DNA from: Flavobacterium sp. J49
GTDB lineage: Bacteria > Bacteroidota > Bacteroidia > Flavobacteriales > Flavobacteriaceae
NCBI RefSeq assembly: GCF_011742145.1
Contig: NZ_JAAQQU010000104.1
Location: forward strand, 825,938 to 889,937
Length of the DNA: 64,000 bases
Direction: 5' to 3'
Shown: one piece after another, positions 18,516-26,437 of the stretch
Position numbering within the stretch: the first letter of the stretch is position 1
Layout: every line of letters begins with the position of its first letter
Notes under the pieces: model-generated
What the model was told of the DNA's origin: nothing
The model's input: the letters and a program-made list of their open reading frames with translations, nothing else
Database searches by the model: none
Made by a program: the position numbers and the translations under genes

Positions 18516-19142
18516 TTAAGACTCTCGTTTTGATATTTCATCACGAATCTTTGCTGCTTTCTCATAATCTTCGTCCTGCACGGCTTTTTCCAATGATTCA
18601 TGAAGCTCGGAAAGACTCATGCTGACATAGATATCGCCTGCTTTGCCTTCGTTGTCCAATCCGAAAGTTTCCGGTGTAGACAATACGCCTTCGTCTTCGA
18701 TGTTTTGATTTTCGAGGTCGGTTGGATTGGTGTTGAGGTAAATACCGGCTTTGTCTAAGATATTTTTATAGGTAAAAATCGGCGCGTTGAATCGGAGTGC
18801 TAAAGCGATAGCATCTGAAGTTCGGGCATCGATAATTTCTTCTATTTTGTCGCGTTCGCAAATGATACTCGAGTAGAAAACACCGTCCACCAATTTGTGG
18901 ATGATGACTTGTTTGACCACGATATCGAATCGGTCGGCGAAACTTTTGAATAAATCGTGGGTTAAAGGTCTGGGCGGTTTGATTTCTTTTTCTAAGGCAA
19001 TAGCAATGGATTGGGCTTCGAAAGCGCCGATGACAATAGGTAATTTTCTTTCGCCGTCTACTTCATTTAAAATCAGAGCATAGGCACCGTTTTGGGTTTG
19101 GCTATAAGAAATTCCTTTTATGGTTAGTTTTACTAAACTCAT
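18516..19142 (-). CDS. Bifunctional nuclease (DUF151) family protein with C-terminal UVR motif
   Basis: 208 aa. The N-terminal DUF151 domain (about 1-130) has LPIVIGAFEAQSIAIALE and DARTSDAIALALRFNAPIF, the classic signature. The C-terminus (about 175-205) carries a UVR-like helix pair, LHESLEKAVQDEDYEKAAKI. The family has reported DNase/RNase activity, and the physiological role in Bacteroidota is unclear. It ends 71 bp before thyA on the same strand. Confidence 0.9.
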   Translation of the reverse strand: MSLVKLTIKGISYSQTQNGAYALILNEVDGERKLPIVIGAFEAQSIAIALEKEIKPPRPLTHDLFKSFADRFDIVVKQVIIHKLVDGVFYSSIICERDKIEEIIDARTSDAIALALRFNAPIFTYKNILDKAGIYLNTNPTDLENQNIEDEGVLSTPETFGLDNEGKAGDIYVSMSLSELHESLEKAVQDEDYEKAAKIRDEISKRES

Positions 19143-19204
19143 TATTTTTTAGTATCAAGTATTGGAGTACAAGTACTCGGACTTTATGTTTACAATTACA
19201 AAAA

Positions 19205-19287
19205 TGGCTTCCCGCTTAGCCCTGACAGGAGTGTAAATCCTTTTGAAAAAAGATTGCAACGGATGGCAGGAAAATGGACTGCAAAGT
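19205..19287 (+). repeat. Interspersed TAGCCC repeat, copy A (possible structured RNA element)
   Basis: Begins TAGCCCTGACAGGAGTGTAA and ends in AATGGACTGCAAAG. It aligns clearly with minus-strand copy B at 49634-49721, sharing GATTGCAAC and TGGACTGCAAA, and more loosely with copy C at 54954. It lies in the gap between the nuclease gene and etfA. It resembles, from memory, a repeat abundant in flavobacterial intergenic DNA and possibly the Flavo-1 RNA motif. Confidence 0.55.
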
Positions 19288-19322
19288 AACAAAAACTTTT
19301 CGCTTCTAAAAATGGAAAGCAC

Positions 19323-19364
19323 AAAAAAAAGAGTCGGTGAAAATTTTATATTTCAACGACTCTT
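19323..19364 (-). terminator. Terminator of etfA
   Basis: On the minus strand AAGAGTCG ... CGACTCTT forms an 8-bp stem extended by TGAAA/TTTCA after one mismatch. A run of eight T follows the 3' arm. Confidence 0.8.
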
Positions 19365-19383
19365 AGAATGAATTAATAACGGT

Positions 19384-20352
19384 TTATGCGTTTTGAGCTT
19401 TAAACTCTTTTAGTTTTTGGGTCAGGCGAGGCAAGATATCGAAGGCATCGCCAACGATTCCGTAATCTGCCACTTTGAAGAAAGGTGCTTCGGCATCGCT
19501 GTTAATCACTACTTTCACTTTAGAAGAGTTGATTCCGGCAATGTGCTGAATGGCACCCGAAATTCCCACGGCGATGTATAAGTTGGTTGCTACCGGTTTT
19601 CCAGTTTGGCCTACGTGTTCGCTGTGAGGTCTCCAACCTAAATCAGATACCGGTTTCGAACAAGCGGTTGCAGCGCCAAGCACTGAAGCCAATTCTTCTA
19701 GCATGCCCCAGTTTTCAGGGCCTTTTAAGCCACGTCCGCCGGATACCACGATATCAGCATCGGCGATGGTTACTTTTCCGGTGGTTTTTTCTACCGATTC
19801 TACTTTTACGTTAAAATCGGCGTCGTTCAAGTTGGGAGCAAAATCTTCTTCAGCAGCAGCGGCAGCGCTTTCTACCAATCCGTAAGAGTTTTTAGCTAAG
19901 CTTAATACTTTTACGTCAGTTGAGATTTCAGTGATGTTAAACGCTTTGTTAGAGAAAGCATTTCTTTTGACTTGGAAAGGCGAAGTGCTTAAAGGCAATC
20001 CCACCACATTCGAAGCAAATCCGGCGTCTAAACCAACGGCAACCAATGGTGCCATGTATAAACTGTCGGTGGTTGAGGAAAGCAAAATGACTTTCGCGCC
20101 TTCTTTTTGTGCGGCTTGTTTTACCACATCAGCATAGGCTTTGGCGTTAAAGTTGGCTAACTTTTCGTTGCTTACTTTCAACACTTTATCTACACCGTAT
20201 TTGGATAAATCGGAAACATTGCCGGCGTTTACGGTTACCGCAGTTACCGTTGTTCCTAATGATTCGGCTACTTTTTTGGCATAAGAGGCCAATTCAAAAG
20301 CTACTTTTTTGAATTTTCCGTCGGCCGATTCTGCATATATTAATAATGACAT
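19384..20352 (-). CDS. etfA: Electron transfer flavoprotein subunit alpha
   Basis: 322 aa from ATG 20350-20352 (MSLLIYAESADGKFKK). An in-frame start 16 codons upstream would overlap etfB and is unlikely. The C-terminal FAD domain shows VSGGRGLKGPENW, RPHSEHVGQTGKPVATNLYI and GISGAIQHIAGI. With EtfB it carries electrons from acyl-CoA and other dehydrogenases to the quinone pool. The start lies 16 bp after the etfB stop. Confidence 0.97.
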   Translation of the reverse strand: MSLLIYAESADGKFKKVAFELASYAKKVAESLGTTVTAVTVNAGNVSDLSKYGVDKVLKVSNEKLANFNAKAYADVVKQAAQKEGAKVILLSSTTDSLYMAPLVAVGLDAGFASNVVGLPLSTSPFQVKRNAFSNKAFNITEISTDVKVLSLAKNSYGLVESAAAAAEEDFAPNLNDADFNVKVESVEKTTGKVTIADADIVVSGGRGLKGPENWGMLEELASVLGAATACSKPVSDLGWRPHSEHVGQTGKPVATNLYIAVGISGAIQHIAGINSSKVKVVINSDAEAPFFKVADYGIVGDAFDILPRLTQKLKEFKAQNA

Positions 20353-20368
20353 GTCTTTCGTTTTAAAA

Positions 20369-21115
20369 TTAGATAACTTTTGCTTCGTTGTGTAAGGCAT
20401 TTACCAATCCGTCTAAATCATCGGCAGCGAATAATTTCACCGCTGATTTGGGTGCCGGTTTTTCAAATTTTACTGCTTTGGTATTAACATTAGCGCCAAC
20501 CGGTTCTAAAACCGTCAAGACTTTGGTTCTGGCAGTCATAATTCCTCTCATATTCGGAATGCGTAGGTCTTTTTCTTCCACCAATCCTTTTTGGCCACCA
20601 ATTACTAGAGGTAAAGAAGCGGCAATGGTTTCTTTTCCGCCGTCGATTTCACGAGCGGCTTTGGCTGAGTTTCCGTCGATTGTTAATTCGGTACAAGAGT
20701 TTACAAAGTTGTAATCTAATAAACCGGCTAACATACCCGGAACCATTCCGCCGTTGTAGTCTAAAGATTCTTTTCCGCAGATTACTAAATCGTAACTGCC
20801 TGTTTTTACTACTTCGGCTAATTGTTTGGCCACAAAAAATCCGTCAGTAGGCGTGGCGTTTACTCGAATTGCTTCGTTGGCACCAATGGCTAGTGCTTTT
20901 CTTAAAGTAGGTTCAGTATCGGCACCGCCAACATTAACAACCGTTACATTAGCGCCTTGTTGTTCTTGGAACCAAATTGCTCTGGTTAATCCGAATTCGT
21001 CATTGGGATTGATTACGAATTGCACACCGTTGGTATCAAATTCAGAATCACCGTTAACGAAGTTAATTTTTGAAGTAGTATCAGGCACATGACTGATGCA
21101 AACTAATATTTTCAT
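20369..21115 (-). CDS. etfB: Electron transfer flavoprotein subunit beta
   Basis: 248 aa with the EtfB signatures VCISHVPDTTSKI at the N-terminus, NPNDEFGLTRAIW, DLVICGKESLDYNGGMVPGM and the AMP-binding region. First gene of the etfBA operon. About 230 bp separates it from the divergent pdhB. That gap contains AT-rich sequence with a palindromic ATGCATGCAT (21180-21189) and the pdhB promoter. Confidence 0.97.
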   Translation of the reverse strand: MKILVCISHVPDTTSKINFVNGDSEFDTNGVQFVINPNDEFGLTRAIWFQEQQGANVTVVNVGGADTEPTLRKALAIGANEAIRVNATPTDGFFVAKQLAEVVKTGSYDLVICGKESLDYNGGMVPGMLAGLLDYNFVNSCTELTIDGNSAKAAREIDGGKETIAASLPLVIGGQKGLVEEKDLRIPNMRGIMTARTKVLTVLEPVGANVNTKAVKFEKPAPKSAVKLFAADDLDGLVNALHNEAKVI

Positions 21116-21305
21116 TGTTGTGTTTATTAAGTGAATTTTTCAGAGCGTAAAAGTATAAAATATATTTCTAATTTTTATATGCATGCATAATATTTTTTCA
21201 AATTTCAATCGATTTCGTAACCCATGAAAATTAGGCTTGTCGTAAAGACTTGTCAATAGGCTATTAATTAAGGGCAAGAAATGTTTTTTAATCGTATTTA
21301 ATTTT

Positions 21306-21313
21306 TATTTTTG
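21306..21313 (+). promoter_or_regulatory. Candidate -7 element of pdhB
   Basis: TATTTTTG matches TAnnTTTG and lies 35 bp before the ATG. No good -33 TTG is visible at the right distance, so this is partial evidence. Confidence 0.4.
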
Positions 21314-21348
21314 CCTTTCAAAATTATTGACCGTAATATAATCCTAAT

Positions 21349-22326
21349 ATGAGAACGATACAATTTAGAGAAGCGATTGCTGAAGCGATGAGTGAAGAAA
21401 TGCGTCGCGACGAATCAGTCTATTTAATGGGTGAGGAAGTAGCCGAATACAACGGTGCTTACAAAGCCTCTAAAGGAATGTTAGACGAATTCGGACCCAA
21501 AAGAGTAATCGATACCCCAATTGCAGAGCTAGGTTTTGCCGGAATTGCAGTAGGTTCCGCCATGAACGGTAACCGTCCGATTGTTGAATATATGACGTTT
21601 AACTTCTCGTTGGTTGGGATTGACCAAATCATTAACAACGCCGCTAAAATGCGTCAGATGTCGGCCGGACAATTTCCAATGCCGATGGTGTTCCGTGGAC
21701 CTACCGCTTCTGCGGGTCAATTAGGAGCGACACACTCTCAAGCTTTTGAAAACTGGTTTGCCAATACTCCTGGGTTGAAAGTAGTAGTGCCTTCAACACC
21801 TTATGATGCCAAAGGGTTACTAAAATCGGCTATTCGCGATAATGATCCGGTGATTTTTATGGAATCAGAACAAATGTATGGTGATAAAGGGGAAATTCCG
21901 GAGGAAGAATATACACTTCCGCTAGGCGTTGCCGATGTAAAAAGAGAAGGAACAGATGTTACTATCGTTTCTTTTGGTAAAATCATTAAAGAAGCTTTTA
22001 TTGCGGCTGACGAATTAGCCAAAGAAGGCATTTCTTGTGAAATCATCGATTTGAGAACGGTTCGTCCAATGGATTACGATGCCATCATCAACTCGGTTAA
22101 AAAAACCAACCGATTGGTTGTTTTAGAAGAAGCTTGGCCGTTTGCCAGTGTGGCTTCTGAAATTACGTATATGGTTCAGGAAAGAGCCTTTGATTATTTA
22201 GATGCGCCAATCCAAAGAATTACAACCGCTGATACACCGGCCCCATATTCGCCAACCTTACTAAAAGAATGGTTGCCTAATGCAGAAGATGTAATAAAAG
22301 CGGTTAAAAAAGTAACATATAAATAG
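21349..22326 (+). CDS. pdhB: Pyruvate dehydrogenase E1 component, beta subunit
   Basis: 325 aa transketolase-like beta subunit. Signatures: REAIAEAMSEEMRRDESVYL at the start, DTPIAELGFAGIAVGSAMNG, EYMTFNFSLVGIDQIINNAA, and the C-terminal half with ISCEIIDLRTVRPMDYDAI. With the alpha subunit it decarboxylates pyruvate using thiamine pyrophosphate. No pdhA or E2 gene is adjacent, so the complex is encoded at several loci. A terminator follows at 22418. Confidence 0.96.
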   Translation: MRTIQFREAIAEAMSEEMRRDESVYLMGEEVAEYNGAYKASKGMLDEFGPKRVIDTPIAELGFAGIAVGSAMNGNRPIVEYMTFNFSLVGIDQIINNAAKMRQMSAGQFPMPMVFRGPTASAGQLGATHSQAFENWFANTPGLKVVVPSTPYDAKGLLKSAIRDNDPVIFMESEQMYGDKGEIPEEEYTLPLGVADVKREGTDVTIVSFGKIIKEAFIAADELAKEGISCEIIDLRTVRPMDYDAIINSVKKTNRLVVLEEAWPFASVASEITYMVQERAFDYLDAPIQRITTADTPAPYSPTLLKEWLPNAEDVIKAVKKVTYK

Positions 22327-22417
22327 ACTCTTAGACTAACGGCTTTGTCGGAGGTTTAGAAATTTTTCTAAATATCGTAGAAGTCTAAAAATCTAATAAC
22401 CTAAATACTTATATTTG

Positions 22418-22455
22418 AAACTTCATCCTACAAAATACGATGGAGTTTTTTTTTG
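22418..22455 (+). terminator. Intrinsic terminator after pdhB
   Basis: AAACTTCATC (22418-22427) pairs with GATGGAGTTT (22439-22448) with one G-U, then a T-run. A TATATTTG promoter-like element (22410-22417) directly abuts the 5' arm, so the downstream gene's promoter is not certain. Confidence 0.7.
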
Positions 22456-22458
22456 CCC

Positions 22459-24945
22459 ATGAAAAAGATATTTACTTTAATTGTTTTCCTATTTGCGTGT
22501 AGCCTTTCAGCCCAAACGAAAGTGAGCGGAATTGTTGTCGATAATTCGAATGAGCCGATTCCTTATGCTAATATTGTTTTTAAAGGAGTCAAAACCGGTG
22601 GTGTTGTTTCAAACGAAGATGGTCGATTTTATATTGAATCACCCGATACGCACACAGCCTTGATTGTTTCTTTTGTCGGATTTCCCGATACAGAGGTGAA
22701 GTTGCCCAAACAGGTCAATTATGATTTTAAAATTGTTTTGAAAGAAGGAAATGCGTTGAAAGAAGTTAAAATTTACGCAGGGAAAACCTCAAAAAAAGAC
22801 AATCCGGCTTTGGATATTTTGAGAAAAATTTGGGAACGAAGAAGAAAGAACGGGCTTAAAATGTTCAAACAATACCAATACGAAAAGTATGAAAAAGTTG
22901 AGTTTGACATGAACACCATTGACAGCGCTTTTATGAAAAGTAAAATTTTCAAAGGCATGGAGTTTGTCTTCAAAAACATTGATACCTCCAGCGTTACCGG
23001 TAAAACCTATTTGCCCATTTTTATCAACGAATCACTCTCTGAGTTTTACGGGGATAATGAAGCCAAAAAAACCAAAGAAATCCTCAAAGCCAATAAGAAT
23101 TCGGGCTTAGGGAATGGCGATGGCGTGAATATGTTTATCAAAGATTTGTACAGCGATTTTGATATCTATGACAATTATTTGAACTTTTTCGACAAGAGTT
23201 TTGTAAGTCCGTTATCGCGCACCGGAATAGATGTTTACAATTATGTCTTAACCGATACCGCTTTTATCGACAACAAATGGTGTTACAACATAGTGTTTTA
23301 TCCGAGACGTAAAAACGAGTTGACTTTTAAAGGCGATTTTTGGGTAAACGATTCCACTTTTGCCATTAAAACCATCAATATGGCGGTGACCAAGAGTGCC
23401 AACATCAACTGGGTAAAAGATATTTATATCGAACAAGAATTTGAAGTGTTAAACGATTCGGTTTTCTTGCCGACCCGGGATTATATGATGTCCGATTTTG
23501 CTTTGCGCAAAAAAGAAGAATCCAAAGGTGTTTACGGTAAAAGAACCACTTTATACCGCAACTTTAAGTTTGACGAAAAGAAACCGGAGAAGTTCTACAA
23601 AGAGGAAGTCAATTTTATCGATAATGAAGTTTATGCCAAAACCGATGAATATTGGGAAGAAAACCGTTTTGAAAAACTCAACAAAGATGAGCGGAAAATC
23701 TATGAAATGATTGATACGCTTAAAACGGTGAAAAAATTCAAACGACTCTACAGTTTGGTTTCCATTTTAGGAAGCGGTTACATTGAAATTCCGAAATGGC
23801 ATTTGGATTACGGACCTATTTTTTCCACCGTTGGCTTTAATGAAGTAGAAGGTTGGCGTTTAAGAGCGGGAGGAAGAACATATTTCGGCCCAAATGATAC
23901 TTGGCGTTTGCAAGGTTATACTGCTTACGGATTTGAAGACAACAAGTTCAAATACGGCATGTCAGGAAAATGGATGATTGACAAGAAAAACAGAATCATC
24001 CTTTCCGGGGGCAATAGGCGAGATGTAGAGCAAATTGGGGCGAGTTTAACCACGACCAATGATGTTTTAGGCAGAAGTTATGCCTCATCGGGTTTGTTTA
24101 CAACAGGTGCCAATGGCAAACTGACCAATATCAACTTGAGTACTTTAGCTGCTGAGATTGAACCGGTAAAAAACCTCACGTTCCAACTCGGATTTTCGTA
24201 TCGTACGTTAGAATCGGCTTCGGATACGTTTAGTTTGAATTATTATACCGATGATACTTTTACCACCACAGCCAGTGAAGTTAAACAGTCGGAGTTGAAC
24301 TTGCAGGTAGAATATACACCAAAGAAAAAAACCATTGGTTACGGAGTGGAAAGAAGAGAAGTTGATAGTCCGTACAGCCGTTTCTTTATCAATTACAGTC
24401 AAGGTTTCAAAGGATTTATCGATAGCGATTTTGATTACCAAAAAATCCAATTGTACTACAAGCAACCAATAATCATTGGCGCATTAGGACGTTCCAATTT
24501 TACGATGGAATTGGGAAAAACCTTTGGACAAATTCCACTCGGATTGATGAGTGTGGTTCCGGGAAACCAAACGTATTTTATCATTCAAAACACCTTCAGC
24601 AACTTGAATTTTTATGAATTCGTAGCCGATGAGTATGCCACTTTCCAATGGGAACACAACTTCAACGGTAAGGTATTTGCCCGAATTCCGGGATTGCGAA
24701 AATTAAACTTGCGCGAGATTGTTGGAATCAGAGGTGTTTACGGAACGGTTTCTGACGAAAACAGAGCCATAAATGCATCGGGATTGGTTTATAAAGCGCC
24801 TGAAAAACCGTATTGGGAATACAGCGCCGGAATTGGAAATATCTTCAAAGTATTCCGTTTGGATTTTGCTTGGAGAGGCAATTATAGAAACTTACCGGAT
24901 ACAGATAATTTCACCATCAAAGGTTCGTTTGGATTCTATTTCTAA
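22459..24945 (+). CDS. DUF5686 / CarboxypepD_reg-like outer-membrane protein
   Basis: 828 aa from ATG 22459. The track start two codons earlier is TTG. A signal peptide (ending FACSLSAQ, about 19) is followed by a carboxypeptidase-regulatory-like beta-sandwich (about 20-100, VSGIVVDNSNEPIPYANIVF) and then a long DUF5686 region predicted to end in a beta-barrel (aromatic C-terminus, FTIKGSFGFYF). Common in Bacteroidota, with unknown function and probable outer-membrane location. The stop codon is directly followed by the next gene's start. Confidence 0.85.
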   Translation: MKKIFTLIVFLFACSLSAQTKVSGIVVDNSNEPIPYANIVFKGVKTGGVVSNEDGRFYIESPDTHTALIVSFVGFPDTEVKLPKQVNYDFKIVLKEGNALKEVKIYAGKTSKKDNPALDILRKIWERRRKNGLKMFKQYQYEKYEKVEFDMNTIDSAFMKSKIFKGMEFVFKNIDTSSVTGKTYLPIFINESLSEFYGDNEAKKTKEILKANKNSGLGNGDGVNMFIKDLYSDFDIYDNYLNFFDKSFVSPLSRTGIDVYNYVLTDTAFIDNKWCYNIVFYPRRKNELTFKGDFWVNDSTFAIKTINMAVTKSANINWVKDIYIEQEFEVLNDSVFLPTRDYMMSDFALRKKEESKGVYGKRTTLYRNFKFDEKKPEKFYKEEVNFIDNEVYAKTDEYWEENRFEKLNKDERKIYEMIDTLKTVKKFKRLYSLVSILGSGYIEIPKWHLDYGPIFSTVGFNEVEGWRLRAGGRTYFGPNDTWRLQGYTAYGFEDNKFKYGMSGKWMIDKKNRIILSGGNRRDVEQIGASLTTTNDVLGRSYASSGLFTTGANGKLTNINLSTLAAEIEPVKNLTFQLGFSYRTLESASDTFSLNYYTDDTFTTTASEVKQSELNLQVEYTPKKKTIGYGVERREVDSPYSRFFINYSQGFKGFIDSDFDYQKIQLYYKQPIIIGALGRSNFTMELGKTFGQIPLGLMSVVPGNQTYFIIQNTFSNLNFYEFVADEYATFQWEHNFNGKVFARIPGLRKLNLREIVGIRGVYGTVSDENRAINASGLVYKAPEKPYWEYSAGIGNIFKVFRLDFAWRGNYRNLPDTDNFTIKGSFGFYF

Positions 24946-24946
24946 A

Positions 24947-25549
24947 ATGCAGGAAGCGGTTGCTTATTTGGTCGAGAAAGATGAAGTTTTTCAAAAATTA
25001 CATCAGCAATACGGCAATCCTTTTATTCCAACGCGACCGGAAGGATTTCAAACCTTGTGCAAACTCATTTTAGAGCAACAAGTTTCTATCGAATCGGCTC
25101 GGGCTTGTTATGTTAAAATTGAAAATGCTTTAGGCGATGTTGCTCCGAAAACCATATTTCAGACCTCAGAAGAAACGCTCAGAAATTGTGGTGTCAGTCG
25201 CCAAAAAACTATTTATTTGAAAGCTTTGGCGGAAGCCATCTTGGATAAAACCTTAGTTCTAGAAACACTTTCTCAAAAACACCCGGACGAAGTCAGAAAA
25301 GAATTAATCCAAATCAAAGGTATCGGAAATTGGACTATTGATGTTTATCTGATGTTCTCATTGCAATCACAAGACATACTTCCGATTGGCGATATTGCTG
25401 TGGTCAATACGATAAAAGAATTGTATGGTTGTGAAGAGAAGGAAGCGATGATAGTTTTGGCTGAAAATTGGAAACCCTACCGAAGCATGGCAACGTATTT
25501 TCTGTGGCACCATTATTTAGTCAAGCGAAACCGACAATTTATTTTTTAG
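24947..25549 (+). CDS. DNA-3-methyladenine glycosylase II family protein
   Basis: 200 aa from ATG 24947, one nucleotide after the preceding stop. A longer in-frame reading would overlap the upstream gene and adds no family sequence. It has the HhH-GPD fold: a helix-hairpin-helix LIQIKGIGNWTIDVYLMF (about 120-138) followed by the catalytic Asp region LPIGDIAVVNTIKELYG. It excises alkylated bases such as 3-methyladenine. It converges with the glycosyltransferase gene, with a 2 bp gap. Confidence 0.92.
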   Translation: MQEAVAYLVEKDEVFQKLHQQYGNPFIPTRPEGFQTLCKLILEQQVSIESARACYVKIENALGDVAPKTIFQTSEETLRNCGVSRQKTIYLKALAEAILDKTLVLETLSQKHPDEVRKELIQIKGIGNWTIDVYLMFSLQSQDILPIGDIAVVNTIKELYGCEEKEAMIVLAENWKPYRSMATYFLWHHYLVKRNRQFIF

Positions 25550-25551
25550 CC

Positions 25552-26271
25552 CTATCTGAAAATCCCATATCTGAAGATGCAATAAATCGCGTGAAAACCA
25601 TCGCGCCAACTGATTTTTTTGCCCTCTTCAAAGGTTCGGCCGTAATAACTAATGCCAACTTCGTAGATTCTGATTTTGGGGATTCGGGCTACTTTTTGAG
25701 TCACTTCGGGTTCAAATCCAAATCGTTTTTCTTTGAGTGTAATCGACTTTAAAACATCGGCACGAAACATTTTGTAACAAGTTTCCATGTCGGTCAGGTT
25801 CAAATTGGAAAACATATTGCTCAAAAATGTTAAAAACTTATTCCCGATGCTGTGCCAAAAAAACAAAATACGATGCGGTTTTCCGCCCATAAAACGACTG
25901 CCGTAAACCACATCGGCAACTTCATCAACTATAGGTTTTAAAAGAATGTTGTATTCCTGCGGGTCATATTCTAAATCAGCGTCCTGAATCACTATAATTT
26001 CTCCGTTGGCTTTTTTAATTCCGGTGTGTAAAGCCGCGCCTTTGCCTTTGTTTTCAGTGTGTTCCAAAAAAACAATGGGTAACTCAGGATTACTTTTGAT
26101 ATAAGTTTGAACGCTTTCAGCCGTATTGTCTGTGCTGCAATCATTTACAATAATGACTTCTTTTTGAATATCATTAAGGAGTGAAACAGCTTTTATTTTG
26201 TCCAATATTTTGTAAATAGTCGGACCTTCATTATAGGCAGGGATTATGATAGAAAGCGTTTTGATGGCCAT
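25552..26271 (-). CDS. Family 2 glycosyltransferase (polyprenol-phosphate sugar transferase type)
   Basis: 239 aa GT-A fold. The N-terminus is SIIIPAYNEGPTIYKIL, the metal-binding DxD is in IVIQDADLEYDPQEYN, and the acceptor region is VVYGSRFMGGKPHRILFFWH. It most resembles dolichyl/polyprenyl-phosphate mannose or glucose synthases without membrane domains. The donor sugar cannot be told from sequence. It stands alone on the minus strand. Confidence 0.9.
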   Translation of the reverse strand: MAIKTLSIIIPAYNEGPTIYKILDKIKAVSLLNDIQKEVIIVNDCSTDNTAESVQTYIKSNPELPIVFLEHTENKGKGAALHTGIKKANGEIIVIQDADLEYDPQEYNILLKPIVDEVADVVYGSRFMGGKPHRILFFWHSIGNKFLTFLSNMFSNLNLTDMETCYKMFRADVLKSITLKEKRFGFEPEVTQKVARIPKIRIYEVGISYYGRTFEEGKKISWRDGFHAIYCIFRYGIFR

Positions 26272-26371
26272 TTGAATTTAAATATTTCTCAAAAATAGGT
26301 TTTTTGGTTTAGTAAGCAATAATTTACTTTAAATACATGTATACCAATTGAACTAATATTCACAAATTATA

Positions 26372-26404
26372 TTGTTTTTATTTGTTAAAGTTTTGTTACT
26401 TTTG
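26372..26404 (+). promoter_or_regulatory. Promoter of the membrane pyrophosphatase gene
   Basis: TTG (26372-26374), a 22 nt spacer, then TACTTTTG (26397-26404), an exact TAnnTTTG match. Start codon at 26438. Confidence 0.6.
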
Positions 26405-26437
26405 CGACCGATAAAATTTATAACAAAAATTATATTT

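Noticed and set aside
24773-24946. Upstream start of the DNA glycosylase inside the DUF5686 gene
   Set aside because: The extra 58 codons overlap another gene and add nothing typical of the family. ATG 24947 directly follows the preceding stop.
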